From assembly GCF_016862575.1 (NCBI RefSeq), contig NZ_BONF01000007.1, forward strand, positions 1 to 64,000: a DNA stretch of 64,000 nt. The letters run 5' to 3'. Numbering within the stretch: the first letter of the stretch is position 1; each line of letters opens with the position of its first letter. Positions 9,399 to 17,461 of the stretch are shown here, piece by piece. The DNA comes from Catellatospora bangladeshensis (GTDB taxonomy: Bacteria; Actinomycetota; Actinomycetes; Mycobacteriales; Micromonosporaceae). A program made the translations under genes and the position numbers. The notes under the pieces are model-generated. The model saw nothing but the letters and a program-made list of their open reading frames with translations, ran no database searches and was not told the origin of the DNA.

Positions 9399-10103
9399 TC
9401 AGGCGTCGGGGTGCCAGACGGCCGCGTCGTGGGCGAAGAGGACGCGGCGCGGGTTCAGTTCCGTGAGGGTGTCCAGCCAGGGGTGGTATGGCGGGAGCGG
9501 GGCGGCGGCCCCGTCGGCGGCGGCCCGGCGGGCGAGCACGGCGCAGCTGAAGTCCGTGGCGAGGTCGTAGGCCTGCCCGGCGAGCACGGTCACGTCGCCG
9601 TCGGCGTGGGACACGAGCAGGCTCTGGTGACCGGCGGTGTGGCCGGGCGTCGGCACGATCCGGATCCCGGGGGCGATCTCGACGGTGCCGTCGAGTTCGC
9701 GCAGGTCGGCGCCGGGGAAGTCGACGAGCTGGTCGAAGGTGTAGTCGCCGGCGCGGGCCGTGGCCAGCTCGACGGACTGGGTGAAGATCGGGCGGCCGGG
9801 CAGCAGCGGGTTGCCGCCGATGTGGTCGAAGTGCAGGTGGCAGTTGACGACCAGGGCGATGTCGTCGAGGCGTACCCCTGCCTCGGCCAGCGCCTCGGGG
9901 AGCGGGCGCCGGTGCGGGCGGTAGTGGGCCTCGGTCTCGTCGTCGCCGCGCCCGAGGCCGGTGTCGAAGAGCAGCAGCCCATCGGCCGTGTCGACCAGGT
10001 AAGCGAGCACCGCCTCGACGCGCGGATGCGGGGTTCCCGCCTCCTCGGCGGGGCGGATGAAGTAGCCGAGATCCAGCCGTCGCACCGCGTTGAGCTCGGT
10101 CAT
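9399..10103 (-). CDS. MBL-fold hydrolase, N-acyl-homoserine-lactonase-like
   Basis: Probable zinc hydrolase of the metallo-beta-lactamase fold, close in layout to AiiA-type quorum-quenching lactonases. It has 234 residues. The metal motif HxHxDH is present (VVNCHLHFDHIGGNPLL, about residues 87-93), with a further histidine in PTPGHTAGHQSLL and a late metal Asp/His region (FAHDAAVWHP). The ATG at 10103 is preceded by GGGAGAG. The frame extends upstream but without a start signal. The substrate is unproven, because lactonases and other MBL hydrolases share these residues. It ends 10 bp from a palindromic repeat and is divergent from the next operon. Confidence 0.8.
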   Translation of the reverse strand: MTELNAVRRLDLGYFIRPAEEAGTPHPRVEAVLAYLVDTADGLLLFDTGLGRGDDETEAHYRPHRRPLPEALAEAGVRLDDIALVVNCHLHFDHIGGNPLLPGRPIFTQSVELATARAGDYTFDQLVDFPGADLRELDGTVEIAPGIRIVPTPGHTAGHQSLLVSHADGDVTVLAGQAYDLATDFSCAVLARRAAADGAAAPLPPYHPWLDTLTELNPRRVLFAHDAAVWHPDA

Positions 10104-10138
10104 GTCTCTCCCGTGATCAAACTGTCGGGGGCCGTGCC

Positions 10139-10144
10139 TAGTGT
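10139..10144 (+). promoter_or_regulatory. Leaderless -10 box TAGTGT
   Basis: TAGTGT lies 7 nt before the ATG at 10152 and no Shine-Dalgarno sequence is present. It is predicted to start the transcript at or next to the start codon. Confidence 0.6.
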
Positions 10145-10151
10145 GCCGCGC

Positions 10152-10514
10152 ATGAACTCGTGGCACCACGCGCAGTCCGCCGCCCGGAAGTGGGGCGGCG
10201 AGCCGGAGGACTACCTGGCGATCGAGGAGTTCATCGACTCCTCGAAGCAGATCATCGGAGACGTGCGGCACCGCTCGATGTACCACCACACCGCGGGCGT
10301 CTACCTGTGCCAGCGCATCTTCGGCGACACGTTGCAGGTGGGGCGCAAGCGCATCCCGGTGCGGCTGATCGCCGAGCGGCACATCCTGGAGGACCTGGGC
10401 TGGCTGCCCTCGCCCGCCGACTACATCGCCGGGATGCCGATCAAGCCGTGGATGTCCGGCGCGCAGCGCAAGGAGGTGCCGCTGTCGGTGCTGTTGGGAA
10501 AGGACGAAGCATGA
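10152..10514 (+). CDS. DUF6915-like small protein
   Basis: Function unknown. The 120-residue soluble protein is rich in charged residues and has MNSWHHAQSAARKWGG, IDSSKQIIGDVRHRSMYHHT and WLPSPADYIAGMPIKPWM. The pattern matches what I recall as the DUF6915 family. No membrane segment or signal peptide is seen. The start is a leaderless ATG at 10152. The stop overlaps the next start by 4 bp (ATGA), so the two genes are translationally coupled and probably work together. The pair lies just upstream of a toxin-antitoxin module but has its own promoter. Confidence 0.7.
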   Translation: MNSWHHAQSAARKWGGEPEDYLAIEEFIDSSKQIIGDVRHRSMYHHTAGVYLCQRIFGDTLQVGRKRIPVRLIAERHILEDLGWLPSPADYIAGMPIKPWMSGAQRKEVPLSVLLGKDEA

Positions 10515-11005
10515 GCCACACCAGCTTCCTGGGCATCCCCGTGGAAGGGCGGATCACGCCCGGCGACCGGGTGCCGCAGCGGCCGCTCTCTGAGCTGCAG
10601 CCGCTGGTCCGCGCGTTGGTCGACGACGATGCGGTGGTCGAGTTCGGCTGGAAGCAGTACACGCCGTACTTCAACGACGGCGAGGCATGCGTGTTCGACG
10701 CGTGGGGCTTCTGGGTGCGCACCACCGCCGACCGGGCGGACGCCGGTGTCGAGGACCTGGGCGTCGGGGAGTACGACGAACCGCATCCGACCCTCGGCGG
10801 TCCGCGGCTGGACCGCGGGCAGTACCCGTACACCGAGCACCCCTATGAGGGCGACGACCCCGAGCGCTACGGGCGGGCGCGGGCGCTGGCGGACGCCGTC
10901 GGCAGTGGGGCCTTCGACGACGTGCTGCTGGAGGCGTTCGGAGACCATGCGACGGTGCGGGTCCGGCGTACGGGCATCACGGTCGAGTTCTACGACCACG
11001 ATTGA
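10511..11005 (+). CDS. Hypothetical protein coupled to the DUF6915-like gene
   Basis: Not recognised. It has 164 residues, is acidic and soluble, and opens MSHTSFLGIPVEGRITPG. It has aromatic-rich stretches (FGWKQYTPYFNDGE, ACVFDAWGFWVRTTAD) and ends in a short beta-like VRVRRTGITVEFYD. There is no signal peptide, transmembrane helix or obvious catalytic motif. The ATG at 10511 overlaps the preceding stop by 4 bp, and that defines the start. The longer open frame to 10160 only shadows the upstream gene. Confidence 0.65.
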   Translation: MSHTSFLGIPVEGRITPGDRVPQRPLSELQPLVRALVDDDAVVEFGWKQYTPYFNDGEACVFDAWGFWVRTTADRADAGVEDLGVGEYDEPHPTLGGPRLDRGQYPYTEHPYEGDDPERYGRARALADAVGSGAFDDVLLEAFGDHATVRVRRTGITVEFYDHD

Positions 11006-11010
11006 GGGCA

Positions 11011-11039
11011 CCCCGATGCTACCGGCGGTAGCATCGGGG
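11011..11039 (+). promoter_or_regulatory. Perfect 29-bp palindrome: operator and -10 of the VapBC operon
   Basis: Two perfect 14-bp arms (CCCCGATGCTACCG and its reverse complement) flank a single G. The right arm contains TAGCAT (11029-11034), 7 nt before the antitoxin ATG, so operator and -10 coincide. This is expected for toxin-antitoxin autoregulation by a ribbon-helix-helix antitoxin. The inner motif GATGCTACC recurs at the MazEF promoter (29438). Confidence 0.75.
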
Positions 11040-11041
11040 AC

Positions 11042-11422
11042 ATGACCGCAGAACCCGTCCCGCCGCCGACAGCGGAGGGCGCACCGACCGCTGAGTTCCT
11101 GCGGGTGCTCACGCTGTATCGCCAGCTGGAGGAGGCCTCGCCGGAGCTGCGTGAGCGGCTCGACCAGGTGCTCGGACTGCCGGACAACGTCCGGATGCTC
11201 GGCCGCTCGCGCAAGGTCAGCGTCTCGATGCCGGAGGACCTCACCGACGCGGTGCAGCGGCGGGTGGGCCGTGGAGAGTTCAGCCGCTACGTCACCGAGG
11301 CCGTGGCCAAGCAGCTGGAGCTGGACCTGCTGGCCGAACTCGCGGCGCTGCTGGAAGCCGAGCACGGTGCGGTGTCGGAGCAGGCGCTGGCGGAGGCGGG
11401 TGCGGTGTGGCCCGACGCGTGA
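11042..11422 (+). CDS. Ribbon-helix-helix antitoxin of a PIN-domain toxin pair
   Basis: Probable antitoxin and autorepressor. It has 126 residues. The first ~55 residues are a charged helical region (TAEFLRVLTLYRQLEEASPE). A ribbon-helix-helix DNA-binding segment follows (KVSVSMPEDLTDAVQRRVG, GEFSRYVTEAVAKQLE). The acidic C-terminal tail probably binds and inhibits the toxin. The leaderless ATG follows a palindromic operator. It overlaps the toxin gene by 16 bp. The N-terminal extension before the RHH is longer than in a minimal VapB. Confidence 0.82.
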   Translation: MTAEPVPPPTAEGAPTAEFLRVLTLYRQLEEASPELRERLDQVLGLPDNVRMLGRSRKVSVSMPEDLTDAVQRRVGRGEFSRYVTEAVAKQLELDLLAELAALLEAEHGAVSEQALAEAGAVWPDA

Positions 11423-11841
11423 CGTCCACCGGCGGCGCGCTGCTGCTGGACAGCGAGGGCCTCAGCAAGCTCGCCGCCGGTGATGAGCGGGTGCGCGCCT
11501 TCCTGGAAACCGCGCTCAACCGTCGTGCCCAGGTCGTGGTCAGTGCGATCACGCTGACGGAGGTGCTGCGCGGTGGCCCGCGCGACACCACGGTGCATCG
11601 GGTGCTGTCCCGCATCACCGCGCTGCCGGTGACCCCGGAGCTGGGGCGCCGTGCGGGGGAACTGCTCGGCGCGGCCGGCCTTTCCGGACACCGCTGCGCC
11701 ATCGACGCCGTCGTGGCCGCGACCGCGCTGGCGCTGCCCCGGCCCGTGGTGCTGCTGACCAGCGATCCCGACGATCTCACCCGGCTGGTCGAGGAGCCGG
11801 AGCGGCCCAAGGACCAGCGGGTGGTCGTCGTACACGTCTGA
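11407..11841 (+). CDS. PIN-domain ribonuclease toxin (VapC-like)
   Basis: Probable Mg-dependent RNase toxin. It has 144 residues. PIN-fold acidic residues are visible: Asp15 in LLLDSEGLSKL, Glu in ITLTEVLRGG, and Asp in CAIDAVVAATAL. The last strand is VVLLTSDPDDLTRL. The start is GTG at 11407, overlapping the antitoxin by 16 bp. A second GTG at 11419 would also work. It ends 3 bp from the convergent TPR gene. The RNA target cannot be told from sequence. Confidence 0.85.
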   Translation: MARRVTSTGGALLLDSEGLSKLAAGDERVRAFLETALNRRAQVVVSAITLTEVLRGGPRDTTVHRVLSRITALPVTPELGRRAGELLGAAGLSGHRCAIDAVVAATALALPRPVVLLTSDPDDLTRLVEEPERPKDQRVVVVHV

Positions 11842-11844
11842 CGG

Positions 11845-12153
11845 TCAGATGCCCATCGCCTGGGCGATGCGCAGATGCGGCTGCGCCTCGTCGTGGCGGC
11901 TCTGGCGCTGCAGGCAGCGGCCCAGCATCAGGTGGGCGTAGTGCTCGGCGGGGTCGTGGTCGAGGATCACCCGCAGCTCCCGCTCGGACTTACGCAGCTG
12001 GGCCGAGTGGTAGTAGGCGCGCGCCAGCATCAGCCGGGGCGCGACGTCGTCGGGGGATTCCTCCACCACCGGCTCCAGGATCCTGGCAGCCGTGATGTAG
12101 TCGCCGTACTCGAAGAACAGCTTTCCGCGCTCGTACTCCTCCAGGATTCCCAC
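11845..12153 (-). CDS. Small tetratricopeptide-repeat protein
   Basis: Likely protein-interaction module of 102 residues composed almost wholly of about 2.5 TPR-type helical pairs: EYERGKLFFEYGDYITAARI, APRLMLARAYYHSAQLRKSE, AHLMLGRCLQRQSRHDEAQP. No catalytic domain, signal peptide or membrane helix is seen. The start is GTG at 12153 with no clear ribosome binding site. Short TPR proteins of this type are widespread in actinobacteria without assigned function. It is convergent with the PIN toxin, 3 bp away, and divergent from the EamA transporter. Confidence 0.75.
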   Translation of the reverse strand: MGILEEYERGKLFFEYGDYITAARILEPVVEESPDDVAPRLMLARAYYHSAQLRKSERELRVILDHDPAEHYAHLMLGRCLQRQSRHDEAQPHLRIAQAMGI

Positions 12154-12344
12154 GGTGTGGTCAACCCACTCGCAGGCACGCGCATTCCCTGGCTAGCATC
12201 GCCGCCATGGCTCGCTCCATCATCTCCCCGCCGGTCGCCTGAGGGCGGACGGCGCAGCACCACTGACGTGACGGCTCGGCCGTGCGTCCGGTGGCCCGTC
12301 CGCGTACGCGGAATCGCAGGCCATCGACAAGTGGAGACGGAGAG

Positions 12345-13247
12345 ATGGAGTCCATCGAGGGGCTCGCGCCGGCGCGCGCGGGCGGGACCGCGTCGTACGG
12401 GCGCGGCATGTTCTACGTGGCGGTCGCGGCGACCGCCTGGGGCACCGGCGGCGCGGTCGCCGCGGTCCTCTACCGCACCAGCGGCCTCGGGCCCGTGGCG
12501 GTGTCGTTCTGGCGGCTGGTGTTCGGCATCGGGCTGCTGGCGGGGCTGCACCTGGCGCTCGGCGAGCGGCTCGGCGCCCGCCGGCGGGACGCGCTGGTGC
12601 TGGGCGCGGGGCTGGCGGTTTACCAGACGGCGTACTACGGCTCGATCGCGTTCGCGGGGCTGGCCGTGGGCACGGTGGTCACGCTCGGCGCGTGTCCCGT
12701 GGTCATCGCGCTGGCGGCGCGGTGGCTGCTCGGCGAGGCGCTGACCGCTGGGCGGGTGCTCGCGGTGGCGCTGGGGCTGGCGGGGCTGGTGCTGCTGGTC
12801 GGCGGCGGTGGCAGCGCGGGGGCGGCGCCCCTGCTGGGGGTCGCGTGCGGGCTGCTGTCGGCGGCCGGGTACGCCGTGGTGACGATCTATTCGCGGCGGG
12901 TGGGCGGTGACCTGTCCGGGGCGACGGTGGGTTCGTTCGCGGTGGCGGCGCTGTGCGTGCTGCCGCTGGCTGCCGCCGAGGGGCTGCTGCCGTCGGCCGG
13001 GGGTATGGCGGGGACGGCGGCGTGGCTGCTGTACCTGGGCGCGGTGCCGACGGCGCTGGCGTACCGGCTGTTCTTCGCGGGGGTGGCGGCGGTGCCGGCC
13101 ACGGTGACGGCGGTGGTGACGCTGCTGGAGCCCGTGGCCGGGGTGCTGATCGCGGTGGGGCTGCTCGGCGAGCACCTGACGGTGGCGGCCGCGGCGGGCT
13201 CGGCACTGACGCTGGCCGCGGTCGCGGGCCTGGCCCGGACCGGCTAG
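12345..13247 (+). CDS. EamA/DMT-family transporter
   Basis: Inner-membrane drug/metabolite transporter of 300 residues with about ten hydrophobic helices in two EamA repeats, for example YVAVAATAWGTGGAVAAVLY, ALVLGAGLAVYQTAYYGSIA and GAVPTALAYRLFFAGVA. Substrates of this family include amino acids and metabolites, and none can be named here. The ATG at 12345 has GGAGA a few bases upstream. The frame is open to 12282 but without a start signal. It is a single gene followed by two intergenic repeats. Confidence 0.85.
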   Translation: MESIEGLAPARAGGTASYGRGMFYVAVAATAWGTGGAVAAVLYRTSGLGPVAVSFWRLVFGIGLLAGLHLALGERLGARRRDALVLGAGLAVYQTAYYGSIAFAGLAVGTVVTLGACPVVIALAARWLLGEALTAGRVLAVALGLAGLVLLVGGGGSAGAAPLLGVACGLLSAAGYAVVTIYSRRVGGDLSGATVGSFAVAALCVLPLAAAEGLLPSAGGMAGTAAWLLYLGAVPTALAYRLFFAGVAAVPATVTAVVTLLEPVAGVLIAVGLLGEHLTVAAAAGSALTLAAVAGLARTG

Positions 13248-13375
13248 TCACAGCGGCTTCGGCCGGCGGCCCCGATCCCGCGACGCCTGGCTGAGCGGCC
13301 CGCCCGGCTCGGCGGTCTCCCGGCTCACGGTCTCCGGGGTCGGGCCGGGTCAGATGGTGGGGCGCGCCCGGCGAA

Positions 13376-13436
13376 GATCGCCGTTTCGTGTCGGAACCCT
13401 GCGCCAGACCGCAGATCTTGACACGAAACGCCGATC
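13376..13436. repeat. 61-bp GATC-bounded palindromic repeat, copy 1 of 4
   Basis: Begins GATCGCCGTTTCGTGTC and ends GACACGAAACGCCGATC. The core length is exactly 61 bp, as in copies 30685-30745, 45705-45765 and 45799-45859. It lies between the convergent EamA and aldo/keto reductase genes. Confidence 0.8.
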
Positions 13437-13473
13437 AAGGCCGGGGAACCCGCACCCCGCGACCGCGCCGAGG

Positions 13474-13524
13474 TTAAGAAGGGCACCTTCCTCTACGCAT
13501 AGCGTTAAGAAGGTGCCCTTCCTT
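13474..13524. repeat. TTAAGAAGGGCACC-type intergenic hairpin
   Basis: AAGAAGGGCACCTTCC is repeated in inverted form as AAGAAGGTGCCCTTCCTT around the centre CTACGCATAGCG. Each half is itself self-complementary. I recall such elements from many Micromonosporaceae intergenic regions. It lies just after the end of the aldo/keto reductase gene and may act as a terminator. A relative lies at 22008-22084. Confidence 0.65.
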
Positions 13525-13527
13525 TGC

Positions 13528-14529
13528 TTACTGGTTGACGGTGGACATGCCGGAGGGGGCGTAGCGTTCGCCGGCCACGGCGCCGGGTGGGATCGCGTCG
13601 GTGAGGCGGCGGAGCTGGGCGTCGGAGAGGTGGAGGTCGGCGGCGGCCATGTTCTCCTCCAGGTAGGCGACGCGTTTGGTGCCGGGGATGGGGAGCACGT
13701 CGTCGCCGCGGGAGAGCAGCCAGGCGAGCGCGGCCTGCGCGGGGGTCGCGCCCACCTCGTCGGCGACCTTGCGGACCTCGTCGACCAGGGCCGTGTTGTG
13801 GGCGAAGTTCTCCTCGGCGAAGCGCGGCACGGTGCGGCGGAAATCGTCGTCGGCCAGGTCCGCCGGTGAGGTGATCTTCCCGGTGAGCCAGCCCCGTCCG
13901 ACCGGGGAGTACGCCACCAGCCCGACCCCCAGCTCGCGGCAGGTGGCCAGCATCTCGTCCTCGACGAACCGGGTGAACAGGGAGTACTCCATCTGCACCG
14001 CGGTGATCGGGTGCACGGCGTGCGCGGCGCGCAGCGTGGCGGGGCTCACCTCGGACAGGCCGGTCCAGCGGACCTTGCCCTGCTTGACGAAGTCGGCCAG
14101 CGCGCCGACGGTCTCCTCGATGGGCACGTCGGGGCTGCGCCGGTGCATGTAATACAGGTCGATGTGGTCGGTGCGCAGGCGGCGCAGCGAGTCCTCCAGC
14201 GCCTGGCGCGCCCACCCGGCCGAGGAGTCGACCCAGCGGCGCAGCACGTCGCCCTGCGCGTCCACCTCGCCGCGGTTGGCGAACTTGGTGGCCAGCACGT
14301 ACTCGTCGCGGCGGTCGCCGATGACGCGCCCGATCAGTTCCTCGTTGTGTCCGAAGCCATACATGTCGGCGGTGTCGAAGTGGGTGACCCCGAGGTCGAG
14401 CGCGCGCCGCAGCGTCGCGGCCGAGCCTTCGTCGTCGCGCTGCCCGTAGGCGAAGCTCATCCCCATGCAGCCCAGGCCGATGGCGCTGACCTGTGGCCCG
14501 TCCCGGCCGATGCGTCGAGTAGCGGTCAT
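13528..14529 (-). CDS. Aldo/keto reductase
   Basis: NADPH-dependent oxidoreductase with a (beta/alpha)8 barrel, of 333 residues. Family marks are [30 protein letters not shown] (with catalytic Asp and Tyr), [10 protein letters not shown] (catalytic Lys), [19 protein letters not shown] (catalytic His) and [15 protein letters not shown]. The order fits the AKR13-like group that acts on assorted carbonyl compounds. Two starts are possible. ATG at 14538 adds MEH, and ATG at 14529 gives [12 protein letters not shown]. The shorter is chosen because GAGG and GGAG lie upstream. It stands alone, and the substrate is unknown. Confidence 0.88.
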   Translation of the reverse strand: MTATRRIGRDGPQVSAIGLGCMGMSFAYGQRDDEGSAATLRRALDLGVTHFDTADMYGFGHNEELIGRVIGDRRDEYVLATKFANRGEVDAQGDVLRRWVDSSAGWARQALEDSLRRLRTDHIDLYYMHRRSPDVPIEETVGALADFVKQGKVRWTGLSEVSPATLRAAHAVHPITAVQMEYSLFTRFVEDEMLATCRELGVGLVAYSPVGRGWLTGKITSPADLADDDFRRTVPRFAEENFAHNTALVDEVRKVADEVGATPAQAALAWLLSRGDDVLPIPGTKRVAYLEENMAAADLHLSDAQLRRLTDAIPPGAVAGERYAPSGMSTVNQ

Positions 14530-14662
14530 GTGCTCCATCCTCGTCCGGTGGGGCCGTCACCGCGCGGCAGTTCGCGGTCCGGGCTGACGTCTCGGCGACA
14601 CCGTGCTGTCGCGGGCTACCGCTACGATGCGGCTTTCCCCTCCGACCCCGGGAGTTCTGCTC

Positions 14663-15382
14663 ATGTCCTATCCACCCCCCGCGCCCGACTACCCGCCGCC
14701 GTATCCCGCCCAGCCCCAGTACGCGCCGGCGCCGGCGCCGAAGAAGTCGCGCACGGGCATGTGGATCGCGATCATCGTCGGCGTTCTCGTCGTCTGCTGC
14801 GGTGGCGGCGGCATCGCGGCATACGTCGTCTACGACAAGGCGCAGGACACCGCGTCGCAGCTCGAGGACGACCTGAACAACATCATCGCCTCGGCGTCCG
14901 CTCAGGCGAACCCGCCGGCCGCGAAGATCACCGTGGTGGCGCCGGCCACGCTCGCCGGGCGTAAGCCGGTGACCGACGCCGAGCTGAAGACGCTGGCGGA
15001 GACGATGAAGAGCGGCTTCCAGGCCGCCGTCCCGGCCGCGTCCAACGCGGTGGCGGGCTTCTACGGCGACGCCGCCAAGAAGGACCTGGTGATGATCTTC
15101 GCCGCGTCCGCGCGCATGGGCGACCCGGAGAAGGAGCTCGACGACGCGTTCAAGGGCATGGCCACCTCCGGCCTGACCGCGACCGGCATCGCCGAGGTCC
15201 CGGCGGGCCCGCTGGGCGGCACCGCCAAGTGCGGCAGCGCCACGGCCGAGGGCGTGCCGATGGCGATCTGCGCCTGGGCCGACAGCGGCAGCCTCGGCAT
15301 GGTGGTCTGGTACTTCAAGACCGTCGGCGAGGTCAAGGCCGAGCTGATCGAGGTGCGCGGCCAGATCGAGCAGAAGAGCTGA
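14663..15382 (+). CDS. Membrane protein with Pro/Tyr-rich N-terminus
   Basis: Function unknown. It has 239 residues. The N-terminal ~28 residues are a Pro/Tyr/Ala-rich cytoplasmic segment (MSYPPPAPDYPPPYPAQPQY). One transmembrane helix follows (GMWIAIIVGVLVVCCGGGGI), with a CC pair at its outer half. The external domain of about 180 residues carries a CGSATAEGVPMAICAWADSG segment with two cysteines likely to pair. This layout resembles many actinobacterial single-pass proteins of unknown role. The ATG at 14663 has GGGAG 8 nt upstream, and the frame is open to 14603. Confidence 0.75.
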   Translation: MSYPPPAPDYPPPYPAQPQYAPAPAPKKSRTGMWIAIIVGVLVVCCGGGGIAAYVVYDKAQDTASQLEDDLNNIIASASAQANPPAAKITVVAPATLAGRKPVTDAELKTLAETMKSGFQAAVPAASNAVAGFYGDAAKKDLVMIFAASARMGDPEKELDDAFKGMATSGLTATGIAEVPAGPLGGTAKCGSATAEGVPMAICAWADSGSLGMVVWYFKTVGEVKAELIEVRGQIEQKS

Positions 15383-15427
15383 CGCTCTGCAGGTGAGCGG
15401 GGGTGTGGCGGGCGCGCCGCACCCCCG

Positions 15428-15805
15428 CTACGCGTTCTGCCACAGTCCGATCGTGTTGCCCTCGGTGTCGGCGATGTACGCGGTGAACCCCATCGTGCCG
15501 ACGGCCGCGCGTTCCTGGACCACCCGGCCGCCGCAGGCGACGACCTTCGCCAGGGCCGTGTCGATGTCCTCGACCTCGATCGTGATGACCGGACCGGTCA
15601 CCGGGTCCTGGCGGGCGGTCATGCCGCCGTTGATCGCGCCGGGTTCGGCGGCCTGCCCCCGGTCGTCGGTCGCGACCGTGCGGACCCAGATGTAGTCCAG
15701 CTCGGGCATGTCGTCGAGCTGCCATCCGAAGGTGTCGGTGTAGAACGTGCGGGCGCGCTCGACGTCGTCGGCGGGCAGCTCGAAATGCACCACTTTTCCG
15801 GTCAT
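15428..15805 (-). CDS. VOC/glyoxalase-superfamily protein
   Basis: Small metal-binding enzyme or binding protein of the vicinal oxygen chelate fold, 125 residues. Two beta-alpha-beta-beta-beta units are visible. Motifs include MTGKVVHFELPADDVERART, FYTDTFGWQLDDMPEL and the C-terminal YIADTEGNTIGLWQ with its metal-ligand Glu. The family covers glyoxalases, dioxygenases and resistance proteins, and the substrate cannot be set. The ATG at 15805 begins the usual family N-terminus. It is divergent from the lipoprotein gene. Confidence 0.85.
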   Translation of the reverse strand: MTGKVVHFELPADDVERARTFYTDTFGWQLDDMPELDYIWVRTVATDDRGQAAEPGAINGGMTARQDPVTGPVITIEVEDIDTALAKVVACGGRVVQERAAVGTMGFTAYIADTEGNTIGLWQNA

Positions 15806-15866
15806 GGCACCAGGTTAGGCAGCCGCCCGGGGCTCGGCTGGACTTTCGGCGTACGGGCCCAGCGGC

Positions 15867-15872
15867 TAGGTT
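15867..15872 (+). promoter_or_regulatory. Leaderless -10 box TAGGTT
   Basis: TAGGTT lies 6 nt before the GTG at 15879 of the lipoprotein gene. No Shine-Dalgarno sequence is present. Confidence 0.55.
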
Positions 15873-15878
15873 GGTCCG

Positions 15879-16415
15879 GTGCGGACGAGGCTGCTGGCGC
15901 TGATGGCGGGGGGAACGCTGCTCGCGGGCTGCGCCGGGCCCGGCGCGGCCGCGCACGAGCAGGAGCCGCCGCCGGTGACCACCCCCAGCCCGCCCGCGCT
16001 CAGCGGGGCCTGCCTGCTGCTGGACTTCCCGCGCATCGAGGAGCACCTCGGCGCGAAGCTGAGCATCTCCGGCGCGGCCGTGCACGAGAAGACCAACACC
16101 TGCGTGGCCCGCCCGACCGACGCCGACCTGCCCGAGCTGAGCATCTCGGTGACGCCGAGCAAGGCCGACGTGGCCGTGTTCAAGGACGCGATGCTGCCCG
16201 ACGGGGCCAAGGCGGTCACCGGCCTGGGCCGCGTCGCCTACCAGCAGACACGGCCCGCGGCGAAGGGCCGCGGGCCGTACGTGGAGGTGGGCTGGCTGGC
16301 GGGCAACGCCCGGCTGCTGGTGCTGAAGGTGACGCTGCCGGTCGGCGGCGACGCCGGTGCCCTCGCGCCCGAGGCCGTCGCGCTCGCCAAGGAGATCGAC
16401 CGCGCCGGCGTCTGA
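15879..16415 (+). CDS. Predicted lipoprotein (DUF3558-like layout)
   Basis: Exported lipoprotein of 178 residues with unknown function. The signal peptide ends in a lipobox LLAGC, with the lipidated cysteine near residue 18, followed by a Pro/Thr linker (EQEPPPVTTPSPPALSG). The mature domain has a cysteine in SGACLLLDFPRIEEHLG and another in TNTCVARPTDADLPEL, probably a disulfide. The pattern of a two-cysteine domain with a solvent-exposed beta sheet resembles DUF3558-type lipoproteins, but I am not certain. The start is a leaderless GTG. It is convergent with ideR and ends 4 bp from it. Confidence 0.75.
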   Translation: MRTRLLALMAGGTLLAGCAGPGAAAHEQEPPPVTTPSPPALSGACLLLDFPRIEEHLGAKLSISGAAVHEKTNTCVARPTDADLPELSISVTPSKADVAVFKDAMLPDGAKAVTGLGRVAYQQTRPAAKGRGPYVEVGWLAGNARLLVLKVTLPVGGDAGALAPEAVALAKEIDRAGV

Positions 16416-16419
16416 CCCC

Positions 16420-17106
16420 TTATCGGCTGGAGACGAAGACGCGCGAGGCGACCTCGCGCGGCAGGCGGATGGGCTCGCCGCCGTGGTCGATGGAGACCCC
16501 GTCACGCTCCTGGGCCACCGTGACGGTCGCGCCCGGGTCGACCCCGGCCGCGTGCAGCTGGCGCAGCACCTCGGAGTCGGTCTGCACGCTCTCGCAGATC
16601 CGCCGGACCACGACCTGGCCGGTCAGGCCGGGGAAGGCCAGGTTGCGCTCGGCGTCGCCGATGCCGTCGGTGTCCCGCGGCTTGGTGTCCAGCGCGTCCA
16701 GGCCCGGGATCGGGTTGCCGTACGGGGAGCGGGTGGGCCGGTTGAGCAGGTCGTAGACCCGCTTCTCGACGGCGTCGCTCATCACGTGCTCCCAGCGGCA
16801 GGCCTCCTCGTGGGCCTCCTCGTACGGCATGCCGATGACGTTGACGAGCAGCAGCTCGGCGAGGCGGTGCTTGCGCATGACGGCGACCGCGTGCGCCCGG
16901 CCGGCCTCGGACAGCTGCAGATGACGGTCGGTCTCCACGACGGTCAGCAGGCCGTCGCGCTCCATGCGGGCCACGGTCTGGCTGACGGTGGGGCCGCTCT
17001 GGTGCAGGCGCTCGGCGATGCGGGCGCGCAGCGGGGGCACACCCTCCTCCTCGAGCTCGAGGATGGTGCGAAGGTACATCTCAGTGGTGTCAATGAGGTC
17101 GGACAT
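16420..17106 (-). CDS. ideR: Iron-dependent repressor IdeR/DtxR
   Basis: Fe(II)-activated repressor of siderophore and iron-uptake genes and activator of iron storage. It has 228 residues. The N-terminal winged helix is MSDLIDTTEMYLRTILELEE and GPTVSQTVARMERDGL. The metal ligands expected from M. tuberculosis IdeR are all present with a one-residue shift: Met10, Cys103, Glu106, His107, His80, Glu84 and His99. A C-terminal SH3-like domain follows (PGATVTVAQERDGVSIDHGG). A -10-like TAGAAT lies upstream (17137-17142, minus strand). No perfect iron box is seen nearby. Confidence 0.95.
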   Translation of the reverse strand: MSDLIDTTEMYLRTILELEEEGVPPLRARIAERLHQSGPTVSQTVARMERDGLLTVVETDRHLQLSEAGRAHAVAVMRKHRLAELLLVNVIGMPYEEAHEEACRWEHVMSDAVEKRVYDLLNRPTRSPYGNPIPGLDALDTKPRDTDGIGDAERNLAFPGLTGQVVVRRICESVQTDSEVLRQLHAAGVDPGATVTVAQERDGVSIDHGGEPIRLPREVASRVFVSSR

Positions 17107-17461
17107 GAACGGGTCCTCTCCAAGTCGCTGGCTGCGATTCTATTGCGTGTCACCGCAGCGACACCCGTCGGTGCAGATCGCTTGATCATGCTGCGCCCGA
17201 GCCGCTCATGGCGGTCCGGGCAGGCTGTGCTCGTGGAGCGGCCGGAACGGGTGGTATGCCACCTCCCAGGCAGGTCCGTCCGGATCGGCGGAACAGCCCG
17301 CATAGCCGCGCCACGCCACCTTCTGGGCGGGTTTCAGCAGTGTCGCACCAGCCGCCACGGCAGTCGAGAGCGCCTCCGCCCTCCTCGCCCGTGCAGAGTC
17401 TGGCAGCCGGGTGGGACAGTGGGCGCGGACACGCTGTCGCGCATGGTGTTGACTTGCGGTT
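17107..17461. other. 355-bp intergenic region between ideR and the sulfurtransferase gene
   Basis: This region separates divergent genes and must hold both promoters. On the minus strand TAGAAT (17137-17142) is a plausible ideR -10. I find no convincing coding sequence, repeat family or RNA gene in it. The open frames here are shadows with atypical composition. Confidence 0.5.

Noticed and set aside
15811-15820. CAGGTTAGGC, resembling half of an IdeR iron box
   Set aside because: Only the left half matches TTAGGTTAGGCTAACCTAA. The right half does not, so it is not supported as an operator.
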